Below are positions 27,165-34,711 of a DNA stretch of 64,000 bases, piece after piece. The stretch lies in assembly GCF_009720145.1 (NCBI RefSeq), contig NZ_CP046253.1:1048501-1112500 (forward strand). The letters are read 5' to 3'. The stretch's first letter is position 1. The number at the start of each line of letters is the position of its first letter. The notes beneath the pieces are model-generated. The model was not told where the DNA came from. It did not search any database and was given only the letters and a program-made list of their open reading frames with translations. The translations under genes were made by a program, and so were the position numbers. This DNA comes from Sphingobium sp. CAP-1. GTDB taxonomy: Bacteria > Pseudomonadota > Alphaproteobacteria > Sphingomonadales > Sphingomonadaceae.

Positions 27165-27719
27165 TTAGCGGGTGGCGAAGGAGAAAACCTGCTCCGCCAG
27201 TATCTTCAACTGGCCGGCGATCGCATCGTCCATCAGCGCGCCGTTCGCGCCGAAGGGCTTCTGCTCGACGCTGTTGATCGCCACGCCCAGCGGGGTCGGC
27301 CAGCCGCGCATCGCATGGGTGATGCCGCGCAGCGCCTGCAACGTCACGCCACCCGCCTGCCAGCCCGCCGCGGTGACGATCAGCCCCACGGCGCGCCCGT
27401 CAAAATAGGGACGGGCGTCGCCGCGCAGATCCTCCAGCAGGTCGATAGCATTCTTCACCAGCCCAGACACGCCGCCATGATAGCCGGGGGAGGCGATCAC
27501 CACACCGTCGGCGGCGCGCACCGCCTCGACCAGATCGCGCTCGCCATCCGTGCGATCGGTGCTTTCCGGCGCGAAATGGGGCAGGGCGGCGAGCGCCGCG
27601 CCGCCGAACATTCGGGTTTCGGCGCCCTGTTCGCGCGCGAAGCCCAGCACCGCCTCGGTCAGCCGCTCGCTCGATGATCCGGGGCGGTTGGTGCCGCCGA
27701 TGCCGACGATCAGGGTCAT
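27165..27719 (-). CDS. NADPH-dependent FMN reductase
   Basis: A 184-residue flavodoxin-fold reductase. GIGGTNRPGSSSERL is the FMN phosphate loop and SPGYHGGVSGLVKNAIDLLEDL the conserved flavin-ring segment. It overlaps the luciferase-like monooxygenase by four bases (ATGA), so it very likely supplies reduced FMN to that enzyme as a two-component system. The start at 27719 follows from that overlap; a longer frame upstream runs inside the neighbour. Expressed from the operator-bearing promoter at 28847. Confidence 0.92.
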   Translation of the reverse strand: MTLIVGIGGTNRPGSSSERLTEAVLGFAREQGAETRMFGGAALAALPHFAPESTDRTDGERDLVEAVRAADGVVIASPGYHGGVSGLVKNAIDLLEDLRGDARPYFDGRAVGLIVTAAGWQAGGVTLQALRGITHAMRGWPTPLGVAINSVEQKPFGANGALMDDAIAGQLKILAEQVFSFATR

Positions 27720-28825
27720 GCGGGGACGCCGTTCAGCGCCGGCATCACCTTTTCCGACAACAGTTCCAGCGTGCGATTGCCCCAGTCCAGACGCTGCTGC
27801 GTCAGCGGGCCGGTGGTGGTGCCGCACAGGATGTTGCCGATGCCCAGTTCCCGATAGGGCTTGAGATGCTCGATCACCGTTTCGGGCGAGCCATAGAGGC
27901 ACCAGGTGCCGATCCAGTCCTCGGTCAGTGCCAGTGGCGTCTCGTCGGTCTTGCGGTTGGCTGCGTCGCGTTCGGCCTTGTCGGCATAATATTTTTCGCG
28001 ATCGACCGCCTCCTGATAGGCGGTCAGGATGACCTCCAGTTCCTCACGCGCCTGCTCGTCGGTTTCGGCGATGTGGACGCACTGATAGGTATGGGTGGTC
28101 CAGTCCAGCGCATCGGCGACGACATCGTCCGCATGGCCCGCCGCCAGCAGCGCGTCGCGATAGGCCGTGAAATATTTGGTCACATGGGTCAGCGGTTCGG
28201 TGCCGCCGATCCTGGGCGGGGTGAAGGCCGGGATGAAGGCGGGCCAGCCATTTTCGGCGGCGCGGCGCATGGAAGCCTCCTTCATCGCCACCGGCATCAG
28301 CCGGGCGTGGTCGGCGCTGTAGGGCGCGGGCGCGATGCGTTGCAGCACTTCGCCCTGGAAGGGGCCATTGTCGATCTGCACCGGGGCGGACTCCGCTGTC
28401 TTGGCCCAAAGCTGCTCGGCGATCGCCAGGTTCGCGTCGGACACGGCCGATGCCTCCTTATAATTGACGCCGAAGCCGATCATCTCTTCGGGCGTGGTGC
28501 CGGACCCGATGCCGACCAGCAGCTTGCCGTCAGTCAACTGGTCCAGAATGTTGATGCGCTCCACGAAGCGCACCGGGTGGTGCAGCGGCACTGACGTTAC
28601 CGAGAAACCGAAATGCATCCGCTTCAGCTTCGCGGCCAGATAGGCGGCGAACATCATCGGGTCGGACGCGACCGGCATATAGCCGGTGAAATGATGGTCC
28701 GGCAGGAACAGCGCGTCGAAGCCCAGCGCCTCCGCCTTTTCGCTGTGATCGATCAGGTCGAGGATCAGTTGCCGGTCCTGATCGGCGGCCGTGGTACGGG
28801 CATTCAAGAAAACGGAAAAGCGCAT
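27716..28825 (-). CDS. LLM-class (luciferase-like) flavin-dependent monooxygenase
   Basis: A 369-residue TIM-barrel flavin enzyme. The N-terminal FDALFLPDHHFTGY, FGFSVTSVPLHHPVRFVERI and DQLTDGKLLVGIGSG segments are diagnostic of bacterial luciferase relatives. It uses FMNH2 from the reductase encoded next to it to insert oxygen, as in Baeyer-Villiger or hydroxylation reactions. A strong ribosome site (AGGAGG) precedes the ATG and the operator lies 22 bases upstream. Its probable substrate is an aglycone or ring-fission intermediate of the same pathway; that is inferred from shared regulation. Confidence 0.9.
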   Translation of the reverse strand: MRFSVFLNARTTAADQDRQLILDLIDHSEKAEALGFDALFLPDHHFTGYMPVASDPMMFAAYLAAKLKRMHFGFSVTSVPLHHPVRFVERINILDQLTDGKLLVGIGSGTTPEEMIGFGVNYKEASAVSDANLAIAEQLWAKTAESAPVQIDNGPFQGEVLQRIAPAPYSADHARLMPVAMKEASMRRAAENGWPAFIPAFTPPRIGGTEPLTHVTKYFTAYRDALLAAGHADDVVADALDWTTHTYQCVHIAETDEQAREELEVILTAYQEAVDREKYYADKAERDAANRKTDETPLALTEDWIGTWCLYGSPETVIEHLKPYRELGIGNILCGTTTGPLTQQRLDWGNRTLELLSEKVMPALNGVPA

Positions 28826-28846
28826 GGCCCCCTCCTGATTTAAACT

Positions 28847-28887
28847 AGAATTATGATTCTGATAAATGGATATGCGAAAAGCGTCAA
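28847..28887 (-). promoter_or_regulatory. Promoter with AGAAT-N4-ATTCT operator for the monooxygenase unit
   Basis: Read on the minus strand, TTGACG (28882-28887) and TATCAG (28859-28864) are separated by 17 bases, and the palindrome (AGAATTATGATTCT on the plus strand, 28847-28860) begins inside the -10 element. The same arrangement is seen at 31216, and the 11041 copy sits close by its promoter in a similar way. Confidence 0.7.
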
Positions 28888-28900
28888 GACCGGGCCGCGC

Positions 28901-29278
28901 TCAGGCGGCGATGGTGATCACCTTGATATCCTCGGCGAAGAGCGGGAAGGGCAGGTAGGAAATGCGCAGCTTTTCCTTCAGGCCAAGCCTGTGTTCGCCG
29001 CTGGTCAGCCCGCCCGCGCGATCGACGCGAATGGTGGCGACGCTGCCAAATTCCCAGCGGTCGTCATAGGCCTCCTCCATCGCGGCGAGGCTCCAGCTCT
29101 TGCCATTCTGCTCGAAGAAAACCGACTCGCGCGGCTGGGCTTCGCCGTCCAGCGTGACGGCCAGATCCTCGATCATCGACAGGCCCAGCCCACGATAATA
29201 GCCAAGCCGCGCGTCGAAGGCGAAGCCGGTGCCGGTCGCGCGCAGGCTGTTTTCCACAATGAGATATTTGTCGAACAT
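28901..29278 (-). CDS. C-glycoside deglycosidase beta subunit (DUF6379/CGDB family)
   Basis: A 125-residue protein recognised by YYRGLGLSMIEDLAVTLDG, WEFGSVATIRV, GGLTSGEHRLGL and LRISYLPFP, which are the conserved blocks of the small subunit of bacterial C-glycoside deglycosidases. The beta-sandwich subunit covers the active site of the TIM-barrel alpha subunit; together they split the C-C bond between a 3-keto sugar and an aromatic ring. The alpha-type protein is encoded two genes upstream in the same operon (30198-31190), with an esterase gene between them. AAGGAA seven bases ahead supports the start. Slightly shorter than most relatives. Confidence 0.85.
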   Translation of the reverse strand: MFDKYLIVENSLRATGTGFAFDARLGYYRGLGLSMIEDLAVTLDGEAQPRESVFFEQNGKSWSLAAMEEAYDDRWEFGSVATIRVDRAGGLTSGEHRLGLKEKLRISYLPFPLFAEDIKVITIAA

Positions 29279-29304
29279 CGAAACGTTCCTTTATGAAAAG
29301 GGGG

Positions 29305-30201
29305 TCAATGCGCCGGGGTATTGCGTGTGATCCAGCGCAGCAGCAGGTCCGGCCAATGTTCGGTCGGTGTCCCTGCATTGCCGAGGCCGAAGCCATGGTC
29401 GCCGCTTTCGAACAGATGGAACTCGACCGGGCGCCTGGCCTGCCGCCAACTGTCGATCAGGCCAAGGCCGCCACGCGCCAGCAGGAAATCATCATTGGCG
29501 ATCGCCACGAACATTGGCGGGGCGTCGGCCGGGACAGGGCGCGCCGCCATATTGGGGTAAATGGGGGCGATGAAATCGGGGCGTTCGCCCGCCGGCATCG
29601 CCATGGCGGTGCTGAGCGTCAGGAAGCCGCCTGCGGAAAAGCCCATCATGCCGATGCTCCTGGGGTTCAGCCCATAATCGGCGGCATGGGCGCGGACATA
29701 GCGGACAGCGGCGACGCCGTCGGCCAGCGCTTCCGGCGGCGTGTCGTTCGGCGGGCCGAAGCCGACCTGTTCGCCCTTGATCGCGCGCATCAGCCTGTCG
29801 GCGAATTCCGGCTGGGACGCCGGGGTCGGCAGCACGCGATATTTGAGGACGAAGGCGGTGACGCCCTGATTGGCGAGCCAGCGGGCGACATCCCACCCCT
29901 CTTTCTCGATCGCGAGGCCAAGAAAGCCGCCGCCCGGCGCGACGATGACGGCGGCGCCCGTGCCGCGCCCGACCGGCAAGATCGGGGTCAGCGTCGGTCG
30001 AACGACATTGCGCACGGCGACCTGGCCATTGTCGAGATGCCAGACCTCCCTATCTGGTCCGGGCGTCGCGGTCGGCAGAGGAATCGCGCCGGGCTGGGCC
30101 GGGGCGGCGATCGTCTCGCGGCCTGGCCCCGGCCCCTGCGCCTGAATGGCGGGCGCAAGCAACAGTGCCGCTCCCGCGGCAAGAACGGTGCGCAGCTTCA
30201 C
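29305..30201 (-). CDS. Secreted alpha/beta hydrolase, acetyl/feruloyl esterase-like
   Basis: A 298-residue enzyme with a signal peptide (MKLRTVLAAGAALLLAPAIQA). The oxyanion segment IVAPGGGFLGLA, the serine elbow GFSAGG and the histidine in SGDHGFGLG fit the BD-FAE/acetyl-xylan-esterase group. It overlaps the deglycosidase alpha gene by four bases. In the periplasm it could remove acyl groups that block plant glycosides before uptake or cleavage. The family assignment is good; the acyl group is unknown. Confidence 0.87.
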   Translation of the reverse strand: MKLRTVLAAGAALLLAPAIQAQGPGPGRETIAAPAQPGAIPLPTATPGPDREVWHLDNGQVAVRNVVRPTLTPILPVGRGTGAAVIVAPGGGFLGLAIEKEGWDVARWLANQGVTAFVLKYRVLPTPASQPEFADRLMRAIKGEQVGFGPPNDTPPEALADGVAAVRYVRAHAADYGLNPRSIGMMGFSAGGFLTLSTAMAMPAGERPDFIAPIYPNMAARPVPADAPPMFVAIANDDFLLARGGLGLIDSWRQARRPVEFHLFESGDHGFGLGNAGTPTEHWPDLLLRWITRNTPAH

Positions 30202-31190
30202 AGCGCCGGTTCCACGGCCTTGGCGGCCAGCGCCTTGAACATGTCATGCTGGCGGCGCACCTGCTCGCGGCTGTCCACCGGGCCGGCGTCCTGCACCCAG
30301 CGATTGCCTTCATATTCGGACGAGAGATAGCCGTCCCAGCCGCCCGCGATCAGTTCCGGGATCACCTCGTCATAGGCGATGGTGGGATCGGTGCCGTCCG
30401 CGCTCATGCCATAGAATTTCGCCTGGATATGGCGGAAATAGGGTATGAAGTCGCGGATGCGCCGGGGATTGGAATAGGGTGCGTGGCGCAGCGTTTCGGC
30501 CATGGCGATGTCGGCCTTGTTCCCGCCCATCTTCACCGCGACCTCGAAAATCGTATATTCGCACATGATCTTCTGCTCATGCTGGTCGATGATGAAATCG
30601 GCGATCGCCGGCGTCGCGCCCTGCCGCAGGAAGCGGTCGCGAAACTCCGGCGGATAATGTTTCATGAAAATGCCCATGTCGGGCAGGATGCCGAGATGCT
30701 TCGTGCCGAGGCGGTTGGCCACCTCGACCGTGCGCAAAATCCAGGCATGGTCCAGATGCCAGGGGGCGTGAACCTCCACGCCCATATGCACGTCATATTG
30801 TTCGGCATAGGGGACGCAGCGTTCCAGTATGTCAGGCCGCACGAACACCAGCACGCGCATATTCCTGATGCCGAGGCGATGGCACAGTTTCATGTCGCGC
30901 ACGATCGATTCGATCTGCTCGTCATCGGTCATCTCGCGGTCCTTGCGCCGCTTGGTGTCGAGGAACATGTCGTAACAGGTCAGGGTCGTGCCGTGCCGGT
31001 CCATCATCGCCAGCCAGCGGTCGACGGTCGCATCGTCGATATGGGGGAAGCCCGGCATATTCTGTTCGGGCAGGATCTCGATCCCGTTCGCGCCGATCGA
31101 CGCGGCGAACGCCACCACATCCTCAACGCTCATCTGGCCGAGGAAAAGCTCCTCCTGAAAACTGTACAGGCTGACGCCGCGCTTGAACAT
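30198..31190 (-). CDS. C-glycoside deglycosidase alpha subunit-like TIM-barrel protein
   Basis: A 330-residue xylose-isomerase-like barrel. The opening KRGVSLYSFQEE, then GANGIEILPEQNMPGFP and CYDMFLDTK, are the pattern of deglycosidase alpha subunits rather than generic isomerases. Candidate metal ligands are Glu139 (GVEVHAPWH), Asp171 (LPDMGIF), His254 (YFRHIQAKFY) and Glu292 (LSSEYEG). With the beta subunit at 28901 it would cleave 3-keto C-glycosides by deprotonation. The start at 31190 has GGAGG at the right distance; 31211 is less likely. First gene of a three-gene unit with the operator 26 bases upstream. Confidence 0.82.
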   Translation of the reverse strand: MFKRGVSLYSFQEELFLGQMSVEDVVAFAASIGANGIEILPEQNMPGFPHIDDATVDRWLAMMDRHGTTLTCYDMFLDTKRRKDREMTDDEQIESIVRDMKLCHRLGIRNMRVLVFVRPDILERCVPYAEQYDVHMGVEVHAPWHLDHAWILRTVEVANRLGTKHLGILPDMGIFMKHYPPEFRDRFLRQGATPAIADFIIDQHEQKIMCEYTIFEVAVKMGGNKADIAMAETLRHAPYSNPRRIRDFIPYFRHIQAKFYGMSADGTDPTIAYDEVIPELIAGGWDGYLSSEYEGNRWVQDAGPVDSREQVRRQHDMFKALAAKAVEPAL

Positions 31191-31215
31191 GGGCACCCCT
31201 CCATTCATCAATATT

Positions 31216-31254
31216 AGAATTACTATTCTATATAATCTGACGCGAGAAGGTCAA
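31216..31254 (-). promoter_or_regulatory. Promoter with AGAAT-N4-ATTCT operator for the deglycosidase unit
   Basis: On the minus strand TTGACC (31249-31254) and TATAGA (31227-31232) are 16 bases apart; the palindrome AGAATTACTATTCT (31216-31229) overlaps the -10. The -35 extends into the last codon of the GH106 gene, so the promoter is squeezed into a 60-base gap. Confidence 0.72.
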
Positions 31255-34200
31255 TCCTCTTTGACGCCGATCAAAACGACCGGGCCGATCAGCCCCGAAG
31301 GGCGCAGCGGCGCGTCGGCGGCGTAGGTCGGGCCGGTGGTGAGGGTGACGGGCGTTGCGCCGGGCTGGGCGTCGCCGATCAGGCGATTGACCCACAGATT
31401 GGCGACTCGGACGGTGAGCGCATTGCGGCCCGGTTTCACGAAGGGGGTGATGTCCAGCCGGTAGGGCGCCTTCCACGCCACGCCGGCGCGCTGGCCGTTG
31501 ATCCGCACCTCCGCCACGTCCGCGACCGTGCCGAGGTCGATCAGCAGCCGGCCCCGGCCCGGCTTCCATCCTTTGGGCAGGGTGACGCCGCGGCTGTAGC
31601 TGGCGACGCCGGAATAATAGCGGGTCGCGGGATCGTCGGATCTGGACCAGTCGCCCAGCGGGCCGCTGCGTTCTCCCGCCGGCGCGCCGGGGCGGGCGTC
31701 GAAGGTCATCCGCCAGTCGCCGCCGAGTTGGGCCAGTGTCTCGCTTTGCGGCGGCACGATTCGCGCGGACCTGTCCGCCGTGGGCTGGCGCAGGACGACG
31801 AACAGCGCCTCGTCCCTGGCGAGGTGGAGCGGGATGCGGGTGCGATCCGCATCCATATCATAGCTGACCGATTCGACCCGGCCGTCATCCGCGCGCCACA
31901 GTTCCGGCCGTCGCCCGCTGACACGCAGGTCGATCATGCCGTCCACCGCCTTGCCCGATCGGTTGCTGATGAAATATATGTCGCTTTCGCTGTTCGCGCG
32001 ATGCAGCAGCGCGAGCGATCCCTCGCCTTCCCAGCGCCAGTCGGGGCCGATGGTCGAGAGCGCCCTGGTCAGATCGGTCCCGATCCTGCCGCTCCACAGC
32101 CTGTCGATCAGCGCCGCGACCTCAGCCGGATCGTCGCTTAGGCTAGGCGATCCGGCGGGTCGCCGGCCCACGACCACCGCGCCCGCCTGCACCAGCGCTT
32201 CGATCCGGCGCAGCGTCGCCAGCGTCATCTTGCCGCTCGACCCGCCGAGATAGAGCAGGCGATAGCTTTGCCCGTCGGGTGTCGCCAGCCGGCCGTCCTC
32301 CACGCGCAACCGGCTGGCCAGCGCATCGGCATTGACGAAATCATAGTCATGCCCTGTCGGCACATCGCCGACCGGCGCGTCGCCATAAAGGCCAGTGATC
32401 GGGCTTTCCTCGCCGTAAAAATAGGCGATGTCGGCAACATGATGACCCTGCTGCAACAGGAAGCTGGTGCGGGCGAGATAGGTGGTCCAGCCGTCCGCCA
32501 TTTCCGCCCATGTCTCGTTCCGGGTGAAATATTGGCCAAGGAAGGTCGCCAGCGCGAAGCCGGGCGCGCGGTCGGCGAAGGGCTGGTGCGCGGAGGTGTG
32601 GATCAGCAGTCGGTTGACGCCCAGCGCAAATTCCAGATCGGCGGTCGCCTTGAGGTCGGCCGGGGCATAAGCGAAGGGATGGCCGAAGGCGGTCAGCGAT
32701 TCCGCGCCCACCGCCGCCTTGCCATAGAGGTTGGCGACCGACGCCGCACCCTTGATATCCGCGACATAGCTGGGGTTGGGGGCCGCGCCCGGCGCCAGCG
32801 TCCACATCGCCCCCATCGGCACATCGGCATGCGCGCGCATCGCCAGATCGTCGCCCAGTTGCGGGCGATGATCCTCCAGCGCTTCGGCATAATAGGTCAT
32901 GCCCGCCTTGTGCGCGGCGTCGGACAGCACGCCATAATGGGCCTCCGCATACAGATCGGCGATCGTCTTGCGCCAATCCCACAAGAAGGCGTCGGTCCTG
33001 GCCGCGTCGCCAATGACGATGCCGGTCAACGCCGGCAGCCAGGGGGTGGGATCATAGCCGCGCCGCCGGGCGAATTGCGCCGGCAGATCATCGGTCCAGT
33101 TTTGCGGCCCGGATTCGATGCTGTCGCTCAGGATCGACCTTATGCCCTGCGCGCCGATCAGGTCGTCGCCCACCGACTGGCGGTAAAGGCTCAGGAAATG
33201 ATCGATATAGCCGGCGACGCGCGGGGCGGAGAGCTTGTCCACCTCCAGCCCCGTCGCCTCTTGCGGCGCGGGACCGTTGCGATGGCCGGTCAGCGACCAG
33301 CCCATGCGCAGCACCCGCCAGCGGCCCGGCGGCGGCGTCCAGTCGAGCGTGCCGTCGGGCCGCATCCGGTCGGTCAGGTCGATGATCGTGACAGGCGCGA
33401 TCCCTGCGGCGGGCGGGGTGGCGGCGGCATAATAGTCGGGCAGTGTCGCAAAGCCGGCCTTCTCCTCCGCCTGACGCACCCGCGCTTCGGCATGGAGCGC
33501 GAACTCCGACAGGGCGTAGCTGGCGGCCGGGCCGGTGGGAAATGGCGGTCGCAGCGCGCCGGGCGCATAGGTCAACTTGTCCATGAAACCGGGTTTCGGA
33601 TCGGCGGTCAGGGTCAGCCGGAACCAGCGCGCGGTGACGGGCGCGAAACTGGCGGACCGGACGGGCGAGGTGGAGGCGGGCAAGTCGGCGACGGGGCGAT
33701 AGCGCAGGCCGTCGTCGCTCGCCTCCAGCATTGCCATGGGCGGGGCTGGCGTGCCGAAACCGCGTGGGCCGGGCAGGCCGACCGTCGCCGACCGGATCGT
33801 CTGGGGCCGGTCATAGCGATAGGCGATCCATGCCGCGCCGGCCTGCGCCGGGAGGATGGTGGCGGGGCCATATTGGCCGTCGGCGAGCAGCGCACCGTCC
33901 ACCTTGCCAGCGCTCAGGGTCAGTTGCGCGGGCGTCGGATCGTCGGGGCCAGCCGGCATCGCGATCACGCGGGCGTCGCGATACAGTGCCGGTCCGGCCG
34001 CCTCGGCTGGCTGGATCAGGGTCAGCGGCACGTCCTGATAGGGACCGGCGACGGTCGGCGGCGGCGTCAGCCTGCCGGTGAAGCGTCCGCCGCCCGCCAC
34101 CCGTGTTTCGCTCCAGACCAGCTTCTTCATCGCGTCGTCGGGCCTGACCCACGGCCCGCCGGTCGCGCTCCATCCACCCGATGTGGCGATGCCCAGCGGC

Positions 34201-34535
34201 AGGTCGAGCGCGGCGGCGGTAGCGACGCTGTCCCGCAATGCCTTGCGCCAGGGCGCGCTCATATAGATGCGCCGCTGTGGCACGATGGTTGGCACGCCCA
34301 TCCCCGCCTCGAACAGATGGACCCCGCCGATGCCGATCCGCTTCATCCATTCCAGATCGCGTTTCGCGCCGTCCGATTCGATGTTGCCGTTCATCCAGTG
34401 CCACCAGACATGCGGCCGCGCGCTGGCCGGCGGATCGCGAAATCCGTCGAGAAGCGGATCGGACTGACCCCATGCGACGGATGACAGGAGCAGAATCGAC
34501 GCTGCCGACGATCGAAGAATATGCTGCTTTTTCAT
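31251..34535 (-). CDS. Glycoside hydrolase family 106 alpha-L-rhamnosidase
   Basis: A 1094-residue exported protein, the usual size for GH106. A signal peptide (ILRSSAASILLLSSVAWGQ) is followed by PHVWWHWMNGNIES and GGVHLFEAGMG, then WRVLRMGWSLTGHRNGPAP and GLEVDKLS, and later a C-terminal sandwich domain ending WVNRLIGDAQPG. Family members, first known from a Sphingomonas, remove terminal alpha-L-rhamnose from flavonoid and other plant glycosides. The start at 34535 has GAGGG eight bases before it. It is divergent from a TonB receptor with a degenerate copy of the shared operator between them, matching a role in opening rhamnosylated substrates in the periplasm. Confidence 0.9.
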   Translation of the reverse strand: MKKQHILRSSAASILLLSSVAWGQSDPLLDGFRDPPASARPHVWWHWMNGNIESDGAKRDLEWMKRIGIGGVHLFEAGMGVPTIVPQRRIYMSAPWRKALRDSVATAAALDLPLGIATSGGWSATGGPWVRPDDAMKKLVWSETRVAGGGRFTGRLTPPPTVAGPYQDVPLTLIQPAEAAGPALYRDARVIAMPAGPDDPTPAQLTLSAGKVDGALLADGQYGPATILPAQAGAAWIAYRYDRPQTIRSATVGLPGPRGFGTPAPPMAMLEASDDGLRYRPVADLPASTSPVRSASFAPVTARWFRLTLTADPKPGFMDKLTYAPGALRPPFPTGPAASYALSEFALHAEARVRQAEEKAGFATLPDYYAAATPPAAGIAPVTIIDLTDRMRPDGTLDWTPPPGRWRVLRMGWSLTGHRNGPAPQEATGLEVDKLSAPRVAGYIDHFLSLYRQSVGDDLIGAQGIRSILSDSIESGPQNWTDDLPAQFARRRGYDPTPWLPALTGIVIGDAARTDAFLWDWRKTIADLYAEAHYGVLSDAAHKAGMTYYAEALEDHRPQLGDDLAMRAHADVPMGAMWTLAPGAAPNPSYVADIKGAASVANLYGKAAVGAESLTAFGHPFAYAPADLKATADLEFALGVNRLLIHTSAHQPFADRAPGFALATFLGQYFTRNETWAEMADGWTTYLARTSFLLQQGHHVADIAYFYGEESPITGLYGDAPVGDVPTGHDYDFVNADALASRLRVEDGRLATPDGQSYRLLYLGGSSGKMTLATLRRIEALVQAGAVVVGRRPAGSPSLSDDPAEVAALIDRLWSGRIGTDLTRALSTIGPDWRWEGEGSLALLHRANSESDIYFISNRSGKAVDGMIDLRVSGRRPELWRADDGRVESVSYDMDADRTRIPLHLARDEALFVVLRQPTADRSARIVPPQSETLAQLGGDWRMTFDARPGAPAGERSGPLGDWSRSDDPATRYYSGVASYSRGVTLPKGWKPGRGRLLIDLGTVADVAEVRINGQRAGVAWKAPYRLDITPFVKPGRNALTVRVANLWVNRLIGDAQPGATPVTLTTGPTYAADAPLRPSGLIGPVVLIGVKED

Positions 34536-34586
34536 TATCCTGTCCCTCATGGCGCCGGCTCTGCCGGTTCTTGGAATATCAAAACT

Positions 34587-34612
34587 AGAATTTAGATATT
34601 GATTTTTATCAA
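34587..34612. promoter_or_regulatory. Degenerate operator copy and adjacent palindrome between GH106 and the TonB receptor
   Basis: AGAATTTAGATATT at 34587-34600 keeps one AGAAT half-site and the flanking ACT and GAT seen at 28847, but the second half is altered (ATATT for ATTCT). Right next to it TTGAT-TTTT-ATCAA (34599-34612) is a perfect inverted repeat. The region is AT-rich and should hold both divergent promoters; GGGCAA at 34616 could be the minus-strand -35 (TTGCCC). Confidence 0.5.
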
Positions 34613-34711
34613 AACGGGCAATAGCAGAAGGGGGGTCGGGCCGCACTGCACATGCGCCGACACAAGGATTAGCCCGCGAGGCGGGACGAAAAACATAGTG
34701 GGGAGGATAGG

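Noticed and set aside
32268..34484. 738-codon open frame opposite the GH106 gene
   Set aside because: Arg/Gly-rich shadow with no ribosome site or domain; the minus-strand gene is a full rhamnosidase.
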